A stretch of DNA of 64,000 nt from Terrilactibacillus sp. S3-3 (GCA_030437565.1 CP129291.1:3162001-3226000); one strand, 5' to 3'; positions 1-14,756 are shown, numbered from the stretch's first letter. Numbers and translations are program-made. Notes: generated by a model not told the origin, from the sequence alone.

Positions 1-140
1 AGCAGCCGAACAAACTTAACATCATCCAACAGCCAGCAGCCGAGACCAGCCACTTTTTTTTTTAAAAAAATTCATCCATCCCCACTCCTCGCTCAGACGC
101 TTTCTCTTAAAGATGCGGCAATCTCCGAGGTCCTTCTTGA

Positions 141-262
141 TTTATCCCGCATTAACAGGCAGTAAGGCTCCCACCTAAAGGCGCCACATCCTGTGGGCAA
201 GAGCTAACAATCAGTGGGGGGGGATGGAAGAAAACCCCCACTGGTTGAAGTTTCACTTTATC
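141..262 (-). repeat. R element copy 1 (internally deleted)
   Basis: Shortest of five copies of a dispersed multi-hairpin element (others at 23177, 28311, 31612, 35718). Read on the minus strand it begins ATAAAGTGAAACTTCAA, runs through a CCAGTGGGGG/CCCCCACTGATTG hairpin and a CCCACAGGATGTGG motif, and ends at GCGGGATAAA. It lacks the middle section present in the other copies, so it appears to be a deletion derivative. Confidence 0.75.
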
Positions 263-504
263 AGAAACTGGGTGTCCTGAGCGCGATTCTGCCGTTCCAA
301 GAAACACCTAAAGCTTCTTAAAAATATTTAACAAAGCCGATAGTGGGCTGTTCCAAAACTCTCCGCCTTCAGTCGCAACATCTATCCGGTATTTGAGAAG
401 CTCGCCTCCGGTAAAATGAAACAGACATGTCCTCCTTTGTTTATTCTTATGATAAAGAAAACGCGGTGATGCCTACGTTCTGATGCTGTTGAACGAAAAG
501 CAAA
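263..504. other. intergenic, no gene seen
   Basis: No convincing coding sequence lies between R copy 1 and the terminator at 505. Bases 1-140 are likewise without a recognisable feature. The short open frame around 382-579 overlaps the terminator hairpin and has no ribosome binding site. Confidence 0.5.
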
Positions 505-583
505 AATAGAGGCTGTCCCATCAGTCGCTTCTTGACCGATGAAACAGCCTCTATTGACTTTTAATATCAACATTTTCAAAGTT
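505..583 (-). terminator. terminator of spoIIQ, H family
   Basis: On the minus strand a long stem (AATAGAGGCTGT paired with ACAGCCTCTATT) is followed by TTTTTGC, and preceded by TTTGAAAATGTTGATATTAA. The same flank and a similar GGCTGT/ACAGCC stem recur downstream of fadF (39580) and argS (44601). Confidence 0.7.
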
Positions 584-765
584 ATTGGGATATTTCCAGT
601 TCTTTTGTTGCCTAGAAAAGGACTGAAAGATTAAAAATTATCAGGGCATTAACAGCCATTTCTTAAAGATCGATTAGGACCGTTTCAAAATGAGGCTTTA
701 ATACCCGTCCGCTTGACCAAAAACCTTTTTACAGGTGATCAGCCGGTCATTGTTCCGGCTGCAGC

Positions 766-1605
766 TCAGCTGTTGGCATTATCCTGACTGAGCGAGCTTT
801 GATCACTTTTTGACTTCTGTTCGGTTTTGCCTTTTTCACTCGGTGCCTTTTGTTCTTCCGCTTTTTCTTTCGTCAATTTCTCAGCGCTTGTTGATTCCGT
901 GCCTTTGTTTACATTTTTAAGATCACTACACCTTTTTTGAAAAATAAGCGACTGGATCAACAGGCACTCCGTTTTTGCGAATTTCAAAGTGAACGTTGAT
1001 GCCGGCTTTTTTATAAAAGGTTGAAGTCCCCGCCGTACCTAATTTATCGCCTTGGCTGACCGTTTGTCCAGGTTCGACGGATACGGATGAAAGACTTTCA
1101 TAAAGCGTGTCGACTCCGTTTTGATGCTTGAGTTGCACGACATAACCCAGAATACCATCTTTTTTCGCTTCCACGACTTTCCCGCTCATCGCTGCTTTTA
1201 CGGTAAACAATTGGCCATCCTTCGCACCAATATTAATGCCTGTATTTTGGACGTAGGTATGATCATAGTTTACAAGGGCCGCTTGCTGCTGTGCTTCTGT
1301 TCCTTTTACATCGTAAAATGGCTGGATCACTTCTACAGCGTTTTTATCCGCCACCGGCCATTTAAAGACTTCTTTTGAACCGTTGACAGGATACGCTTGC
1401 TTGTTTTGCTGGTATACAACGTCATTCTTCGCTTTCTTTTTGCTTGGTTATTTGAATGACTGGATTGCAACCACAGTACACCGGTCATAATCAACGCGGC
1501 GGCGCATAGATAGACAGCAGGATAAAACCAACGTTTTTTCAAGATTTTGCGCAAGTTGCTTTTAACTTCCTCGCGCTGTTGTCTTTCATCTTTGTTATCT
1601 GACAT
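766..1605 (-). CDS. spoIIQ: stage II sporulation protein SpoIIQ (two frameshifts)
   Basis: Forespore membrane protein that binds SpoIIIAH of the mother cell to form the engulfment channel. The N-terminal 25 residues are charged and cytoplasmic; one membrane segment follows (WFYPAVYLCAAALIMTGVLW). The extracellular part is a LytM/M23-like domain with LGYVVQLKHQNGVDTLYESL and NVHFEIRKNG, as in B. subtilis SpoIIQ; catalytic zinc ligands are degenerate in this family. The low-complexity, Lys/Glu/Ser-rich C-terminal tail is also typical. The frame breaks at a five-A run near 1440 (one extra A restores it) and again near 932 before the tail. Start chosen for TGAGGTGA six bases upstream. Confidence 0.93.
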
Positions 1606-1624
1606 GTTATATCACCTCAGCTAC

Positions 1625-1654
1625 CATTTTGATCAGAATTCTCGTGATATATAC
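1625..1654 (-). promoter_or_regulatory. candidate sigma-F promoter of spoIIQ
   Basis: On the minus strand GTATA is followed 15 bases later by GATCAAAAT, close to the sigma-F pattern (GYATA, then GGNNANANT). It ends about 20 bases upstream of the spoIIQ start. spoIIQ is a known sigma-F gene, so context fits; assigned by eye only. Confidence 0.5.
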
Positions 1655-1995
1655 ATAGAGAACAAAAAAAGATTTTTTTGGCGAGCGGCCGGCCGGAGAG
1701 CTTAGAGAGCTATGCCGCCCGCCTTCCGATATAAAAATCCGCCCGCTTCATTCAGCTGGTTAAAATAGGAGATTTTCAAATTTAAGAGACTTTTGTTCTA
1801 TAAGGAAGACTTCGGAGATCGAATGAGGCGGCCATGTTTGGGCGCCGAATTCTTGTTTGGAGACTCGAAATCCATTTGAGAGGTTTGCAATGCTTCGGCG
1901 GGCGCTTATAAGGGCGCGCCTCAGCTTCCTTCCTTTTAAGTGCTCCGGGATCATTTGGAGCGACCGGTTTCTTTTGGGAAGATAGAATCCAAGAA
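1655..1995. other. intergenic, no gene seen
   Basis: Sequence between the spoIIQ promoter and the first tandem array. It holds a small GC-rich inverted repeat (GCGAGCGGCCGGCC near 1681) but no open frame with a ribosome binding site. Confidence 0.4.
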
Positions 1996-3748
1996 TGAGA
2001 CACCCCAGCCCCGATATGGGGCGTTCGAGCTCCGATATGGAGCGTTCGGGCTCGAAAATGGAGCGTTCGAGTTCCGATATGGAGCGTTCGGACTCAAAAA
2101 TGGAGCGTTCAGGATCCGAAATGGAGCGTTCGAGCTCCGAAATGGAGCGTTCGGACTCAAAATGGAGCGTTCGAGCTCCGAAATGGAGCGTTCGGGCTCA
2201 AAATGGAGCGTTCAGGATCCGAAATGGAGCGTTCGGGCTCGAAAATGGAGCGTTCGAGCTCCGAAATGGAGCGTTCGGACTCAAAATGGAGCGTTCAGGA
2301 TCCGAAATGGAGCGTTCGGGCTCGAAAATGGAGCGTTCGAGCTCCGAAATGGAGCGTTCGGACTCAAAATGGAGTGTTCGGGATCCGATATGGAGCGTTC
2401 GGACTCAAAATGGAGCGTTCAGGAGCCGAAATGGAGCGTTCGAGCTCGAAAATGGAGCGTTCGAGCTCCGAAATGGAGCGTTCGGACTCAAAATGGAGTG
2501 TTCGGGATCCGATATGGAGCGTTCGGACTCAAAATGGAGCGTTCAGGATCCGAAATGGAGCGTTCGGGCTCGAAAATGGAGCGTTCGAGCTCCGAAATGG
2601 AGCGTTCGGGCTCAAAATGGAGCGTTCAGGATCCGAAATGGAGCGTTCGGGCTCGAAAATGGAGCGTTCGAGCTCCGAAATGGAGCGTTCGGACTCAAAA
2701 TGGAGCGTTCAGGATCCGAAATGGAGCGTTCGGGCTCAAAATGGAGCGTTCAGGATCCGAAATGGAGCGTTCGGGCTCGAAATGGAGCGTTCGGGCTCGA
2801 AAATGGAGCGTTCGAGCTCCGAAATGGAGCGTTCAGGATCCGAAATGGAGCGTTCGGGCTCGAAAATGGAGCGTTCGAGCTCCGAAATGGAGCGTTCGGA
2901 CTCAAAATGGAGTGTTCGGGATCCGATATGGAGCGTTCGAGCTCCGAAATGGAGCGTTCGGACTCAAAATGGAGCGTTCGAGCTCCGAAATGGAGCGTTC
3001 GGGCTCAAAATGGAGCGTTCAGGATCCGAAATGGAGCGTTCGGGCTCGAAAATGGAGCGTTCGAGCTCCGAAATGGAGCGTTCGGACTCAAAATGGAGCG
3101 TTCGGACTCCGATATGGAGCGTTCGGGCTCGAAAATGGAGCGTTCGGATTCAAAATGGAGCGTTCGAGCTTCGAAATGGAGCGTTCGGACTCAAAATGGA
3201 GTGTTCGAGCTCCGAAATGGAGCGTTCGAGCTCCGAAATGGAGCGTTCGGACTCAAAATGGAGCGTTCGAGCTCCGAAATGGAGCGTTCGGGCTCAAAAT
3301 GGAGCGTTCAGGATCCGAAATGGAGCGTTCGGGCTCGAAAATGGAGCGTTCGAGCTCCGAAATGGAGCGTTCGGACTCAAAATGGAGCGTTCGAGCTCCG
3401 AAATGGAGCGTTCGGGCTCCGATATGGAGCGTTCAACTCAAAATGGAGTGTTCGGGATCCGATATGGAGCGTTCGGACTCAAAATGGAGCGTTCGAGCTC
3501 CGAAATGGAGCGTTCGGACTCAAAATGGAGCGTTCGAGCTCCGAAATGGAGCGTTCGGGCTCAAAATGGAGCGTTCAGGATCCGAAATGGAGCGTTCGGG
3601 CTCGAAAATGGAGCGTTCGAGCTCCAAAATGGAGCGTTCGAGCTCCGAAATGGAGCGTTCGAACTCAAAATGGAGTGTTCGGGATCCGATATGGAGCGTT
3701 CGGACTCAAAATGGAGCGTTCGGGCTCGAAAATGGAGCGTTCGGACTC
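1996..3748 (+). repeat. tandem array 1: about 84 units of 20-21 bp
   Basis: Contiguous units of the form ATGGAGCGTTCG followed by one of a few cores. The commonest variants are GAGCTCCGAA, GGACTCAAA, AGGATCCGAA and GGGCTCGAAA; a rarer one is ATGGAGTGTTCGGGATCCGAT. Units follow a recurring order, giving a higher-order repeat of about 83 bp. The plus strand contains no stop codon in most units, so all three plus frames stay open for almost the whole array; this is a by-product of the repeat and not evidence of a protein. It separates spoIID from spoIIQ. Confidence 0.97.
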
Positions 3749-3900
3749 TTTATTTACAAGATTTCTGCTTTTTTAACAATTTGGGGACGGGGACCAGACC
3801 TTTATTCAACTTTCTGCGGTTTTTATACAACTTTTTGTGTTTTATTTACGACTTTTCGCGGTTTATTTACAAAATTTCTGCTTTTTTTAACAAAGCGAGG
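3749..3900. repeat. T-rich repeat block related to array 7
   Basis: Follows array 1 directly. Contains TTTATTTACAAGATTTCTGC, TTTTATACAACTTTTTGTG and TTTTATTTACGACTTTT-type units of about 21-22 bp. The same modules, in the same orientation, build the array downstream of cls at 43905-44480, 40 kb away. Confidence 0.75.
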
Positions 3901-3973
3901 CTCGGGGCTCAGACTTTTGACCCCGGCTCAGTTTTCTTTAAACCGAGGCTAAACTCATGTCTTAAGATAAACT

Positions 3974-4002
3974 AAAGAAAGACCGCTTCATCGGAAGCAG
4001 TC
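3974..4002 (-). terminator. terminator of spoIID
   Basis: Minus-strand stem GACTGCTTC/GAAGCGGTC with a CGAT loop, followed by TTTCTTT, about 70 bases past the likely spoIID stop. Confidence 0.75.
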
Positions 4003-4068
4003 CTTTTACCTTATTTATTCAATTTTTTCAAGACGAAGCGGCCGGCTCCATTTTTTAAAAAGGGCCTC

Positions 4069-5083
4069 TCAGTTTTGATTTTTTTCCGCTTTTTTAATAA
4101 AAGGCTGCATACTGGAAATGGCCGCCCCCCTCTATAGTAATGGGTAATAATTTGTTTGACGCTAGCGCCCGATTGAGCCATTCCTTTGGCGCCGTACTGG
4201 CTCATTCCGATATCGTGCCCGTAGCCTTTTGTTGTAATGACAGCGCGGTTTCCTTTTCGCTTAAAGGAAAAGTCCGTGGAATTCAGCTTGAGCTTTTCGC
4301 GAATTTCCCGGCCGGTAAATGTCTTGCCTGCTAGTTCATAGAGCGCAACATGGTGCGTTTTCGTCCTTTTTTTTACTTTTCCAAGCGAATGCTTGCCCTG
4401 TTTGATTGAAACATCGAGTTTTTCCGCATTGTCCGTATGTCCATTGATTTTGATACTTGAAATTTTGGCGATGACTTGTCCCAGGGACTGGCTACTGATT
4501 GGAGATATGAAACGGAGCGTCCTCCCCAATAATCCTGTGAGTTCTCTGTCCGCCCGTTGCTAGTTGAAAAAAAAGCGGGAGTAATCAGTTTTCCATTGTA
4601 GGTAATCACTTGATTTTCAGTTTCCTTGACCGCCTTTTCTATTTTTTTCAGTTTCCACGAATAGTCCTTTCCCCAGATTCGCTTCAAGTCCTGGCGGTTA
4701 TGGAAAACTTGATTTGCCGTTGTATCCGTGACCTCCGCACCGTCCGGCAGCCCCGAAGGCGAACCGGCGGCCAGCCGGCGGATGACATATGTACGAGCGG
4801 CCAGCGCCTGTGCTTTCAGCGCCTCGTTTGGAAAGTCGGCCGGCATTTCGGAGCCGACGACACCCACAAGATAATCCTCAAGATCAAATTTTTCCGTTGT
4901 TTTCTGCTCAGAACGATAAACCGATACCGCGATCGGCGAATGGGACGAGCTCCCGCTTTTTTTGCCGCTGTCCCGGGTGAGCTTGTCAGATGCGTAAAGA
5001 TGGGAAAAAGGAAGGACAATCAACGCCGGAAGGAAAAGGATAACGATCGCATAGCATGCCAAAATGAAGGTAGCCTTTTTCAT
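4069..5083 (-). CDS. spoIID: stage II sporulation protein SpoIID (two frameshifts)
   Basis: Lytic transglycosylase of the mother-cell DMP complex (with SpoIIP and SpoIIM) that degrades septal peptidoglycan and drives engulfment. It has an N-terminal membrane anchor (residues ~5-28) and the SpoIID/LytB domain: EDYLVGVVGSEMPA with the catalytic Glu, LKAQALAARTY, STSNGRTE, KTFTGREIREKL and GYGHDIGMSQYGA near the C-terminus. The frame breaks near 4450 (short A-run) and at the six-C run 4125-4130. One more G on the minus strand gives the end HYYRGGAAISSMQPF and a stop at 4069; without it the frame runs to 4011 with an unrelated tail. Start is the first ATG, with GGAGGACATCC upstream. Confidence 0.94.
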
Positions 5084-5272
5084 GGATGTCCTCCGTCGCT
5101 TTTTCTATTAATTTATGGATGAAGGACCATGCCTAGAACCGTTCGGGGATATTTATATTCTTAAAATCGCTGGAATGATTGAACCTGAGAAGCGTCGCAA
5201 TCGTTTATGGCTGGATTCAAAATCGCCTTTAACTGAAAAAACGAGGCCTGAGTCAATGTGCTGCCCCAAAGC

Positions 5273-5885
5273 GGACAACTCAAATGGGGCAACTTTTTCC
5301 TTAAATGGAGCGACCTTAGCTCAAATGGGGCGACTTTTACCTTAAATGGAGCGACCTTAACTCAAATGGGGCGACTTTTACCTTATGGAGCGACCTTAGC
5401 TCAAATGGGGCGACTTTTACCTTAAATGGAGCGACCTCAACTCAAACGGGGCGACTTTTACCTTAAATGGAGCGACCTTAACTCAAATGGGGCGACTTTT
5501 ACCTTAAATGGAGCGACCTCAACTCAAATGGGGCGACTTTTACCTTAAACGGAGCGACCTCAACTCAAATGGGGCAACTTTTTCCTTAAATGGAGCGACC
5601 TTAGCTCAAATGGGGCGACTTTTACCTTAAATGGAGCGACCTTAACTCAAATGGGGCGACTTTTACCTTAAATGGAGCGACCTTAGCTCAAATGGGGCGA
5701 CTTTTACCTTATGGAGCGACCTTAGCTCAAATGGGGCGACTTTTACCTTAAATGGAGCGACCTCAACTCAAACGGGGCGACTTTTACCTTAAATGGAGCG
5801 ACCTTAACTCAAATGGGGCGACTTTTACCTTAAACGGAGCGGCCTTAACTTAAATAGGGTAACTTTAACCTTAAATGGGACGACA
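5273..5885 (+). repeat. tandem array 2: alternating 20/21 bp units
   Basis: Two alternating units, AAATGGAGCGACCTTARCTC (20) and AAATGGGGCGACTTTTACCTT (21), give a 41 bp period, about 30 units in all. The ordered series of variant units starting at CAAATGGGGCAACTTTTTCC occurs twice (from 5282 and from 5569), including a unit shortened by three A's, so a block of roughly 290 bp was duplicated. It fills most of the gap between murAA and spoIID; the flanks 5084-5272 and 5886-6070 hold no gene. Confidence 0.96.
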
Positions 5886-6070
5886 AAAAAAATAGGTTAT
5901 TGGAGGAAGTGCAAGCAGGTTTCGGTCTTATTCACCGAAAATTCACTCAGGTATAAAAAAATGCGAGATGCATATAATGCTGAATAGGCGAATTATGCCT
6001 TTTACAAGCTTGTAAATATATGCATTAAAAATTAAAAAACCGCCGTCAGGCAGTCGCCAGCAGGAACAGC

Positions 6071-6095
6071 AAAAAGGAGCCTCGCGCGGCTCCTT
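6071..6095 (-). terminator. terminator of murAA
   Basis: Minus-strand stem AGGAGCC/GGCTCCT with loop GCGCGA, followed by TTTTTGC, 20 bases after the murAA stop. Confidence 0.85.
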
Positions 6096-6113
6096 GGGGC
6101 TGACCCAACCACA

Positions 6114-7440
6114 TCAAGCGAATTTTGGTTTCATGCTTACTTTAGGCAGCTTTAGTTCCTCGGCGGCCCGTTCTTCTTCAAAGTCGACTCTTTGGATGTC
6201 GGCACCTAGCGCTTTAAGCTTGCCTGTTAAATCGACATAACCGCGATCAATGTGGTGTAATTTGTTAATACGTGTGATACCGTTTGCAACGAGGCCGCCA
6301 ATGACAAGAGCCGCTCCTCCGCGCAAATCAGTAGCGGACACTTCTGCGCCTTGTAAATTGCAGGCACCGCTGATAATAGCAGAACGGCCTTCAATTTTAA
6401 TATCGGCATTCATTCATTGCGGAATTCTTCTACATGCATAAACCGATTTTCAAATACCGTTTCCGTAATGACCGATGTACCCTTTGCTTTAAGAAGCAGC
6501 GCCATCATTTGCGACTGCAAATCAGTTGGAAAGCCTGGGTGTGGCATCGTCTTTATATCAACCGGTTTGAGAATATCCGGACCGACAACTCTTATCCCGC
6601 CTATTTCTTCTTCAACAAAAACGCCCATTTCCTTTAACTTTGCAACGAGCGGCCGCAGATCTTTCATATCGGCGTCTTCAATTAAAACATTGCCGCCTGT
6701 AATGGCTGCTGCGATCATATAAGTACCCGCTTCAATTCGATCAGGAAGGATAACATGTTCAGCACCGTGGAGCGAAGAAACGCCGCTAATACGAATTGTT
6801 CCTGAACCGGCACCTCTGACTTTGGCTCCCATCGCATTCAGATAGGCAGCCAAATTTTCTATTTCAGGTTCACGAGCACAATTTTCAAGAACTGTGTCTC
6901 CTTCTGCCAAAACGGCAGCCATCATGATATTTTTCCGTCGCGCCGACGCTTGGAAAATCAAGATAGATGCTGGCGCCCTGCAATTTGCCTTTGACCTGTG
7001 CTTCGATAAACCCGTTGCCAATCGTGACCTGCGCCCCCATCGCTTCAAATCCCTTGAGATGTTGATCGATAGGCCGGGAACCGATTGCACAGCCGCCCGG
7101 TAAAGCGATACGAGCGTAACCCACGCGGGCCAAAAGCGGTCCCATCACAAGAAAAGAAGCACGCATTTTACGAACATACTCGAAAGGGGCTTCCGAAAAC
7201 AGTTCAGCAACACTATTGACAGTTATCGTTTTATTTTCATAATTAACATCTGCATTCAAATAACGAAGCACTTCGTTAATCGTATAAACATCTGCTAAGG
7301 CAGGAACGTTGTAAATTTTGCTTGTGCCCTCATTTGCTAATATCGATGCAGCAATAACGGGAAGTACGGCATTTTTAGCGCCCTCAATTTTTACTGAACC
7401 TGACAAGCGCTTCCCGCCACGAACAATGATTTTTCTCCAA
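6114..7440 (-). CDS. murAA: UDP-N-acetylglucosamine 1-carboxyvinyltransferase MurAA (frameshifts)
   Basis: Cytosolic enzyme for the first committed step of peptidoglycan synthesis: transfers enolpyruvate from PEP to UDP-GlcNAc; target of fosfomycin. Two-domain EPSP-synthase fold of about 440 residues. The active-site loop [20 protein letters not shown] has the catalytic Cys, and [24 protein letters not shown] and [13 protein letters not shown] are conserved. TTG at 7440 is the likely start (GGAGGGGAAT upstream): with one A fewer it gives MEKIIVRGG, as in B. subtilis. Other frame breaks are near 6930 (A-run one too long) and 6412 (ATGAATGAATG). Second MurA paralogue at 33210. Confidence 0.95.
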
Positions 7441-7578
7441 AATATTCCCCTCCGCGTCCTATTGTCTATCCGCTTTCGACCGGGCAAGCTTCGTCCGTGC
7501 TGTCTTGGAGATCGACACAGACCTCAGGTGCCCGCTATCTGACCATTTCATTCGTTTTGAATAAAATGACCTCATTCA

Positions 7579-8355
7579 TTAATATTCAATCGTGATTATC
7601 GGCGTGCCTAACGTGATGGTTGTAACGCCATCATCTTTCCTTAAGGCCACCTGCAAATTCATTTTTTTATCTCCGGTAGAGATAACGTGTTTCCACTCTG
7701 TAGTATATGCAGAGATTGATACAAACGTTTTCTCATTTATTTTTTCAATTGAGTCCGCGGAAAAGTCTTTTAATAACTGATTTCCCTCGTTTGATAAGCC
7801 AAGTTTCATTTTAGCACTGTCATTAGCCTTAACACAAGAGAATATTTTCACTCTGCCATGAAAAACTTTATTCATCGCTAGACGCGCCTGTTCTTCCACC
7901 CCGGCCCATTTGCTTTTGTCAAATGTCCGGCCTTGAATTTCATAAAGGGCGTACGTCTCATATGCACGGCCTTCCGGATAAGCAAAAAAAGAAATCTTCT
8001 CTTCCGCGCCTAGGCCTTTTAATTTTTTTGCGGCGGAAACTTGGTATTGGCCTTCTTTCTTTTCAACTTTCCCCCATGAATATTCCGGCAAATCCTGCTT
8101 ATGTTTTTCGACTTGCTCATGCTCATAAAAATCAGAGGGGCTGTTTAACTTACTGAACTGCTCTCTTGCATACAAAGACCATAACGACACTTGTGCGTGG
8201 TGTTTTTCTAAGACTTTGGCAAACACCGGCACTTGCTTAAAATCGGCTGCTTGTACCGAAAATTTTGCCGCAGCCCTGGCCTCCGCAAAAGCCGTCATCA
8301 AAAGCACAAGAATAAGCAATATAGATATGATTTGCACTTTGACTTTTTGTTCCAT
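7579..8355 (-). CDS. ywmB: YwmB family secreted protein
   Basis: Matches the YwmB family (TATA-box-binding-like fold) found between atpC and murAA in Bacillus; function not established. Intact frame of 258 residues from the chosen ATG, with GGGAGAGGAGCGG upstream; an in-frame ATG 17 codons earlier lacks such a site. Residues ~6-26 are a signal peptide or membrane anchor; the rest is predicted extracytoplasmic and rich in Lys and Glu. It ends with the strand-rich GVTTITLGTPIITIEY. Confidence 0.85.
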   Translation of the reverse strand: MEQKVKVQIISILLILVLLMTAFAEARAAAKFSVQAADFKQVPVFAKVLEKHHAQVSLWSLYAREQFSKLNSPSDFYEHEQVEKHKQDLPEYSWGKVEKKEGQYQVSAAKKLKGLGAEEKISFFAYPEGRAYETYALYEIQGRTFDKSKWAGVEEQARLAMNKVFHGRVKIFSCVKANDSAKMKLGLSNEGNQLLKDFSADSIEKINEKTFVSISAYTTEWKHVISTGDKKMNLQVALRKDDGVTTITLGTPIITIEY

Positions 8356-8498
8356 TTTTCCGCTCCTCTCCCTTACAATCAGTTTTGCCAAGGGAGGAAT
8401 CTTCATACATGGAACTTTCAGTCAAAAGCTTTCACTATCCGTCATGCCTTAGTCAATAAATCCTTTTCGTTCAGACTTTATTTTTTACCGTCCGCACC

Positions 8499-8741
8499 TC
8501 AATGAAACAGCTGCGGCAAATTTAAGGACCAATTTAGATAATCCAAGAAAAATTTAGCCACTAGATAGCTTATCGCAATGGCTAACAGGACAAGAAACGT
8601 TCTTGCCTGCGGACCCTTTGGAAAACGCAAAAATGCTTCGATTTTGAGGCTTTGAATCGCCCACCAAGTCAGGATAAGCGAAAGAAGATGGACAAAGATG
8701 CCTAAAGCCGCCTGAAAACCCAAATTCAACATCACAAACAA
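8499..8741 (-). CDS. ywzB: YwzB family small membrane protein (DUF1146)
   Basis: 80-residue intact protein with two membrane segments (about residues 8-30 and 47-68) joined by a basic loop, KIEAFLRFPKGPQA. The size, layout and position between ywmB and atpC match YwzB of B. subtilis. Role unknown. Confidence 0.85.
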   Translation of the reverse strand: MFVMLNLGFQAALGIFVHLLSLILTWWAIQSLKIEAFLRFPKGPQARTFLVLLAIAISYLVAKFFLDYLNWSLNLPQLFH

Positions 8742-9432
8742 ACCACCTGCCTCAAATATGTAATGCTTTTTTCTAAAGCCTCCTGATCAAAAAAAAATGT
8801 TATAACAACCATTTTTCGTATGAGTTTTGGTGCCCAAAGGTCATCCATCTTTATGTTACATAAACGTAACCTAAATTTAACAAAAACCTAATCTCGGGTC
8901 CTAATATTTATTTTAACGCGAAATAATACAAAACCACTGTTTTTTTTAGAAAATTGTACCAGAATATTTCGATTATTTATCTCTTTTGACCCATAAATTA
9001 GCATCCTTTGCCCATTCTTTTATGATGCGGACGGGCAGACTTGAACATTTACGGCAGATAACTTTTCACTTTCCTTACTTTAATCATCCATTAAGAATGC
9101 TGCTGTTTTTGCTAATTAAAAGACTCGAATATAGGTCTTTATTCATACCCTGCGTTTTACTGAGATTAATCTCAACTTATTTTATAACAATACGTGGGAA
9201 TATCAACCAGTTGTACTGACGAAAAACTTTTTCTTAATAAATCAGCATACGCCACAAAATTGGATCTAATTCCCTATTATTAAACAGATTAAAAAAAAAT
9301 TAATGATAATGACGCAAGCCATTTGATTCACAATAAGAATAGCCGCGCACTTACACTTATCTATATTTTTCGACAAGTTTTGATCTTGTCAGGGAAGAAA
9401 AAAAATCTTGGAATGGAAAGTTCAGTTGCGCG
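8742..9432. other. intergenic, AT-rich, no gene seen
   Basis: AT-rich stretch upstream of ywzB. Open frames such as 8986-9219 have no ribosome binding site and no recognisable composition. It probably contains the ywzB/ywmB promoter, but no clear -10/-35 pair could be chosen. Confidence 0.4.
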
Positions 9433-9720
9433 TTTCCGATGGCTGGTTGATCTGACAGGCTGGCTGCCTGGTCTGGACAGGCTAGCGAAACGGTTCGGCA
9501 GGTCAAGGCGGTGGATTCGACGGGTTAAGCCTTTGATCCAACAGGTTAACCGGATAATTCGATAGGTCAGGCGGTGGATTCGACAGGTTAAGCCTTTGAT
9601 CCAACAGGTTAACCGGGTGGTTCGACAGGTTAGCGAAACGGTTCGGCAGGTCAGGCCTTCGTTCGGTCAGGGGTGGCTGTTTGATCAAGGCAGGCTGGCT
9701 GCCCGATCCATTAAGCCAGG
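9433..9720. repeat. tandem array 3: about 13 units of 21 bp
   Basis: Units such as GGATTCGACAGGTTAAGCCTT and TGATCCAACAGGTTAACCGG alternate, with a common core YCRACAGGTTAA. Period is 21 bp but the sequence differs from arrays 1 and 2. Lies just beyond the atp operon terminator. Confidence 0.88.
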
Positions 9721-9810
9721 CCCCTGTTCCGGAAAATAAAATTACCGCGGCAATACAGACCCCATCCGCTGGGCCAAACCGAACAAGTGCCGTGCCAAAC
9801 CGCTGAAGGC

Positions 9811-9847
9811 AAAAAAAAAACAATCCCGGACCTGTGTTCGGAATTGT
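9811..9847 (-). terminator. terminator of the atp operon
   Basis: Minus-strand stem ACAATTCCG...CGGGATTGT followed by ten T's, about 40 bases after the atpC stop. Confidence 0.9.
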
Positions 9848-9887
9848 TTCTTTAAAATTGTTTCTTTAAAGTTGTTGTTTTTTGCTT

Positions 9888-10294
9888 TTATTTTTCAGCG
9901 GCCGTTGCCAGGCGGATTTCAGCCCGTTTCATTTCAAAGTGGCTTCGGCATAACCTTTGGAACTTTCATGAAGTTCACTCAGCGCACTTTCAGCCTCCGC
10001 TTTTGCCCGTTCGGCGCGGGCAACGTCAATATCCTCTTTCATTTCCGCAGCTTCGGAAAGAATCGTGATATGCTCAGGATGAACCTGAATAAAGCCGCCG
10101 TGAACCGCTGCATAATCTGTTTCATCGTTTTCTTGCTTCAAGCGAACCGTAGCGATTTCAAGCGGAGCAACAATCGGCATGTGATGCGGCAAAACACCCA
10201 TTTCACCGCTTGTTGCCCGCACGCTGACCATATGGACATCTCCGTCAAACACCTTACCGTAAGGCGTGACGATTTCCGTATGCACCGTACTCAT
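9888..10294 (-). CDS. atpC: ATP synthase F1 epsilon subunit (one frameshift)
   Basis: Central-stalk subunit of F1 that regulates rotation. N-terminal beta-sandwich (IVTPYGKVFDGDV, GEMGVLPHHMPIVAPL, VHGGFIQV) followed by the two-helix C-terminal domain. As read, the frame stops at 9929 after 121 residues. One extra C near 9938 continues it as HFEMKRAEIRLATAAEK with a stop at 9888, matching the RAEI helix of Bacillus epsilon subunits. Last gene of the operon. Confidence 0.95.
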
Positions 10295-10338
10295 TTGCTA
10301 GCCCCCTTTGGGTCAGTTCTGCCATATTCCATCTCTTG

Positions 10339-12651
<2,313 letters not shown>

Positions 12652-12693
12652 TCACCACCTTTGTTCCTGTGCCGTCTATTCGGGATCGGCTCA

Positions 12694-14752
<2,059 letters not shown>

Positions 14753-14756
<4 letters not shown>

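Noticed and set aside
1940-3975. Long repeat-protein genes of 590-670 codons on the plus strand
   Set aside because: Three overlapping frames encode the same cycling peptides, none has a ribosome binding site, and the openness follows from stop-free 20-21 bp units.
8986-9219. 77-codon plus-strand open frame in the ywzB upstream region
   Set aside because: AT-rich, no ribosome binding site, no recognisable domain.
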